Positions 31,431 through 33,922 of a stretch of 33,922 nucleotides of DNA are shown piece after piece. The DNA is taken from contig JAKUPT010000029.1 of NCBI GenBank assembly GCA_022450595.1, positions 1 to 33,922 of the forward strand, written 5' to 3'. The notes under the pieces were generated by a model, which was not told the DNA's origin, did no database searches, and was given only the letters and a program-made list of their open reading frames with translations. Each line of letters opens with the position of its first letter. The stretch's first letter is position 1. The stretch is from Bdellovibrionales bacterium (GTDB lineage: Bacteria; Bdellovibrionota; Bdellovibrionia; Bdellovibrionales; UBA1609). The translations under genes and the position numbers were made by a program.

Positions 31431-31919
31431 ATGAAGATGAATAAGAAAACTGTTATGATCTTGGCCGCACTTGGAGTTATTCATGCAAAAGAGGGATGGG
31501 CCCAAGATTATTTGGGAACAATAAATTCGGATGATGGCACACCAACCTTGAATGCAGAGAGCTTACAGATTCACCCTGAAACGCTTCGGGTTCTTAAAAT
31601 GTTTTCTGATCTTGGAGCACTTGGCTTTGATGAAGAAGAAGGAATTGTTTATGTCGACCCGTCAAAGCTTCCTGTTTTTGTCATCGCAGCTCTGGAACAT
31701 TCTAGTGAAGTTCTCTTCGATGAAGAACTAGGACTTTATATTTTGGACGACCACTTCGTCGAGGTCTTAGCAACCACTCATAGCTTTTCTCGGCTAGTGC
31801 GCCCCGATGCAGCAGTCATTAACGCTAAAATCCTTGAGCGACTAAAAAGAGATACGTCCCCAATATTAAGAGATGACCTAAAAGTCTATGCGAAGAGTAG
31901 TTTTTTGGCGGGTTTTTAA
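31431..31919 (+). CDS. Secreted protein of unknown function in the activator operon
   Basis: A 162-residue exported protein. The signal peptide (about 1-25) has the basic start MKMNKK and ends in GWAQ. The mature part is acidic and helical, with paired similar segments around GFDEEEGIVYVDPSKLP and LFDEELGLYILDDHF, perhaps an internal repeat. AGGAGGG is placed 7 bases upstream. It starts 21 bases after the activator and shares its stop with the next start (TAATG), so it is made together with the solute-binding protein, and may act with it in the periplasm. No family was recognised. Confidence 0.75.
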   Translation: MKMNKKTVMILAALGVIHAKEGWAQDYLGTINSDDGTPTLNAESLQIHPETLRVLKMFSDLGALGFDEEEGIVYVDPSKLPVFVIAALEHSSEVLFDEELGLYILDDHFVEVLATTHSFSRLVRPDAAVINAKILERLKRDTSPILRDDLKVYAKSSFLAGF

Positions 31920-33421
31920 TGAGGAAATCTCTTTGCCTAATATTGGGGGGAATTATGTTGAGTTTACTTGTACCAAAAAGTGAAGCCCAAGCCTCTTTAG
32001 GGTTAACAGACCTTAGAGTACAGCTTAAGCCAACAGATATTCCTCCGTTTGATAAGGGAGCATCCGTTGACTCGATGTACGCAACGATTGCTCCCATACT
32101 AGGACAGTTGGTCTATACGACTGACTCTTATGATTTGGTCCCTGGCCTTCTGGAGTCCCTTAACTTTGATTATAAAAGAGGAGCTTATATCCTAAGGCTG
32201 AGAGATGGGCTGGTCTTTCACAACGGCAGAAAGGTTACATCCAAAGACCTAGAGTTTTCGTTGCTACGGGGTTTCTACTCCAAGAAACCGTCATTTTTTA
32301 TTTCGTTTCTGAATAATATCGAAGGAATAGAGAGCATCAAAAATGATAAGACTTTTGTAAGTGGAAAAGTAAAAGGTCTTAAACTATTGGATGAAAGAAC
32401 TCTTGAGGTCAGGCTAATAAAACCGAACCCCTCATTTCTCCATTCGATAGCAAGACCTTACTTTTCACCAGTTCCTATAGAGGCCCTACAAGACGACTAT
32501 GAAACCTGGAAGACCTATCCCGTCGGAGCAGGCAGCTACATAGTGACTTCCTTTAATTCAGAGAAAAGGCTCTTAAAACTTAAATCCATCAAAAATGGCC
32601 GGACCATATCAATTCATTACGGGAATGCCCCTTTTATAAGCGATATTGAAGTGGCCACGCATACTGAGAACAAAGAAATTGCTGCCTCCAAGAGAGCTGC
32701 AAGCCTGACTTCAATTTATTTTAACTACAATAATGCGGTCGCGGCCTATTTACGTTTTAGGCAAGCAATTCATTTAGCAGTTGACCGCGATGACTTAAGC
32801 CTTGGCGTTGAAATTTATACTCCGGCTCACGAGTTTTTAGCCCAACACCTGCCAGGTCGAACAATGACCAGAGTTAATAGAAACCTTGATAAGGCCAAGG
32901 CTCTCTTAAAGAGCATTGATGGTCTCGACCTTTCGCAAACATATGAAATCCCAATCTTCAGTGGCCAGATTGAAGATGCCAAATATGGTGCCTATGCAAA
33001 GAAATTAGAAAGACAACTTTCCGATGTTGGTTTGAAGGTTCGGTTAGTCAATTCTACAGAGAAGCTCTTTGACAAGAGCAACAAAACTACTCTTTTTAGA
33101 CTTGCCTCTCTCGGGGCGGACGTAGCTGACCCCTTGGTTCTATTCGGATTATTAAGAGGCGATGATTCACCTCTGAATCCCCATTTCCCAAGAAAGGATA
33201 CTCAATTTGAGCAACTTTTGGATGAGGCCCAGCTAGCGGCCACATTTGATCAAAAGATTCTATCAGTTAAAGGACTCTCAGAGTATGTGCAGAAAAACGT
33301 GTGGATGGTCCCACTATTTGAGAAAAAGCTGATGATTTCCATTAACCCTAGCCGGGTACAAAATGTTGGACGGCAGGATGGTGGGCTCACCTTTTTTCTC
33401 GACAGAGTGACTCTTAAATAG
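31919..33421 (+). CDS. Family 5 extracellular solute-binding protein (peptide/oligopeptide type)
   Basis: A 500-residue periplasmic protein. The signal peptide ends at about 23 (SEA), without a lipobox Cys. The mature part follows SBP_bac_5/OppA: PGLLESLNFD, a strong RLRDGLVFHNGRKVTSKDLEFSL block (about 95-117), PVGAGSYIV, the RFRQAIHLAVDRDDL motif (about 285-300) and a C-terminal lobe. OppA-type proteins bind peptides, dipeptides or nickel for ABC import. No permease or ATPase follows in the visible part. Its presence directly behind a regulator on a conjugative element recalls pheromone-binding PrgZ/TraC of enterococcal plasmids, but the similarity is by role and family only. Confidence 0.87.
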   Translation: MRKSLCLILGGIMLSLLVPKSEAQASLGLTDLRVQLKPTDIPPFDKGASVDSMYATIAPILGQLVYTTDSYDLVPGLLESLNFDYKRGAYILRLRDGLVFHNGRKVTSKDLEFSLLRGFYSKKPSFFISFLNNIEGIESIKNDKTFVSGKVKGLKLLDERTLEVRLIKPNPSFLHSIARPYFSPVPIEALQDDYETWKTYPVGAGSYIVTSFNSEKRLLKLKSIKNGRTISIHYGNAPFISDIEVATHTENKEIAASKRAASLTSIYFNYNNAVAAYLRFRQAIHLAVDRDDLSLGVEIYTPAHEFLAQHLPGRTMTRVNRNLDKAKALLKSIDGLDLSQTYEIPIFSGQIEDAKYGAYAKKLERQLSDVGLKVRLVNSTEKLFDKSNKTTLFRLASLGADVADPLVLFGLLRGDDSPLNPHFPRKDTQFEQLLDEAQLAATFDQKILSVKGLSEYVQKNVWMVPLFEKKLMISINPSRVQNVGRQDGGLTFFLDRVTLK

Positions 33422-33430
33422 GTGTATGTG

Positions 33431-33922
33431 ATGGATAGTTGGTTTTTTGGCAAATCAGGATTTGAAAAGATAAAGGAGCTGAATGACTCCCTGAGGGGAA
33501 AGACTCTTGACTGTGTAAATGCCAAGCTAGAGGAAAATTTCGTCCATTATTCGCCTTGGATGAGCCATATTGACCAGACAGAAAAACTGGCTTCATTGTA
33601 TCCAAAGAAGAACCTGATTCTATCAGGTGGAAGTGATCTAAAACTTTTAGAAGAAGAGTATCTGCAAACAGACCTTGAAAAGAAACTGACATTTGGGGAT
33701 CTACCTGATGATGAAGATTTGCTACTCAGACTGGCAATTTCAGACCTTCAATTTGGGGGAACAGATTTAACTCCGCTTTTTAATGAAATTGTCTTTCATA
33801 TTGTGCCGATGAACACGGAGAACGGAGAATTTCAAAAGATTGGAAATGGCTTTAGCACCCACCTTGCCAGAGGCGCGATATTTATAAGTGTTCCCAAGCT
33901 TGGAGATAATAGCCTCTTGCAA
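33431..33922 (+). CDS. Partial open frame at the window edge, function unknown
   Basis: An open frame of 164 codons begins with ATG at 33431, ten bases after the solute-binding protein's stop, with TAGGTG upstream, and runs off the right edge without a stop. The visible part starts MDSWFFGKSGFEKIKEL and is acidic and helical, with LSGGSDLKLLEEEYL near the middle. The last part (NGFSTHLARGAIFISVP) loosely recalls the segment before the HExxH site in a family of HExxH-type peptide hydroxylase-like proteins, but the site itself would lie outside the window. It seems to be the fourth gene of the activator operon. Confidence 0.7.
   Translation, partial: MDSWFFGKSGFEKIKELNDSLRGKTLDCVNAKLEENFVHYSPWMSHIDQTEKLASLYPKKNLILSGGSDLKLLEEEYLQTDLEKKLTFGDLPDDEDLLLRLAISDLQFGGTDLTPLFNEIVFHIVPMNTENGEFQKIGNGFSTHLARGAIFISVPKLGDNSLLQ

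Larger units (their letters stand above)
12898..33922. mobile_element. Integrated conjugative element, tRNA-Pro end, right end outside the window
   Basis: Evidence for one element: a serine recombinase lies against a tRNA gene, followed by an uninterrupted minus-strand block of type IV secretion, coupling and DNA-processing genes, then regulators and accessory genes. By eye the base composition is less AT-rich than in the chromosomal part, with different gene style and many GTG/TTG starts. The exact left border is uncertain: it may be at the tRNA 3' end or after the terminator (about 12970). No second copy of the tRNA 3' end was found in the window, so the element is at least about 21 kb and its other end is not seen. 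Self-transfer is inferred, not shown. Confidence 0.88.

Noticed and set aside
12898-33922. Second attachment site (repeat of the tRNA 3' end)
   Set aside because: No further copy of the CGGTCCGACCA region or the T-arm was found, so the other end of the element is taken to lie outside the window.
1-33922. CRISPR arrays, rRNA genes and insertion sequences
   Set aside because: No regularly spaced direct repeats, rRNA sequence, or transposase with terminal repeats was seen.

Overview
The window joins ordinary chromosome (about 1-12900) to one end of a large integrated conjugative element (about 12900 to the right edge, where it is still open). The chromosomal part is AT-rich and densely packed with Gram-negative genes: sensor kinases, universal stress protein, tRNA dihydrouridine synthase, purK-purE, a NamZ/DUF1343 peptidoglycan-recycling enzyme, a secreted phospholipase D-like protein, a lipoprotein, a YbeD/DUF493 protein and TrmO. 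The gene style suggests a low-GC Bdellovibrionota/Bacteriovorax-like bacterium, but this is a weak inference because no phylogenetic marker was compared.

The border is a complete tRNA-Pro(GGG) gene with a strong hairpin terminator. Facing it is a large serine recombinase whose reading frame runs through that terminator and ends inside the tRNA. From 27413 back to 12876 every gene lies on the minus strand, usually overlapping or nearly touching. This looks like a single transfer operon of about 14.5 kb: two sigma-region-4-like regulators, two unknown proteins, a type IV secretion set (VirB2, B3, B4, B5, B6, B8, B9, B10), a two-helix membrane protein plus an FtsK-like coupling ATPase, a replication-relaxation-type protein, a glycine-zipper lipoprotein, a probable DNA-binding protein, a phospholipase A2-like protein, an XRE repressor, a zinc-ribbon protein and the recombinase. 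No VirB11, VirB1 or classical relaxase is seen.

Beyond 27450 lies a control and accessory region: a PIN-domain protein, a tiny secreted tandem-repeat protein, a secreted NTF2/SnoaL-like protein, and an NtrC-type sigma-54 activator. The activator is followed in the same direction by a secreted unknown protein, a family 5 peptide/solute-binding protein, and an open frame cut by the window edge.

The most interesting feature is regulatory. A 16-bp palindrome, CTACAA-N4-TTGTAG, occurs three times between the divergent SnoaL-like gene and the activator gene, and twice more in degenerate form upstream of the transfer operon. Each of the three transcription units carries a sigma-54-like -24/-12 element at a fitting distance (29537-29551 minus, 29945-29960 plus, 27480-27495 minus). 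This predicts that the activator controls itself, a secreted protein and conjugation through sigma-54. The phosphodonor and signal are unknown; the solute-binding protein makes a peptide signal a testable idea. A second notable point is that the membrane protein and the coupling ATPase are in the same frame, separated by one TAA codon.
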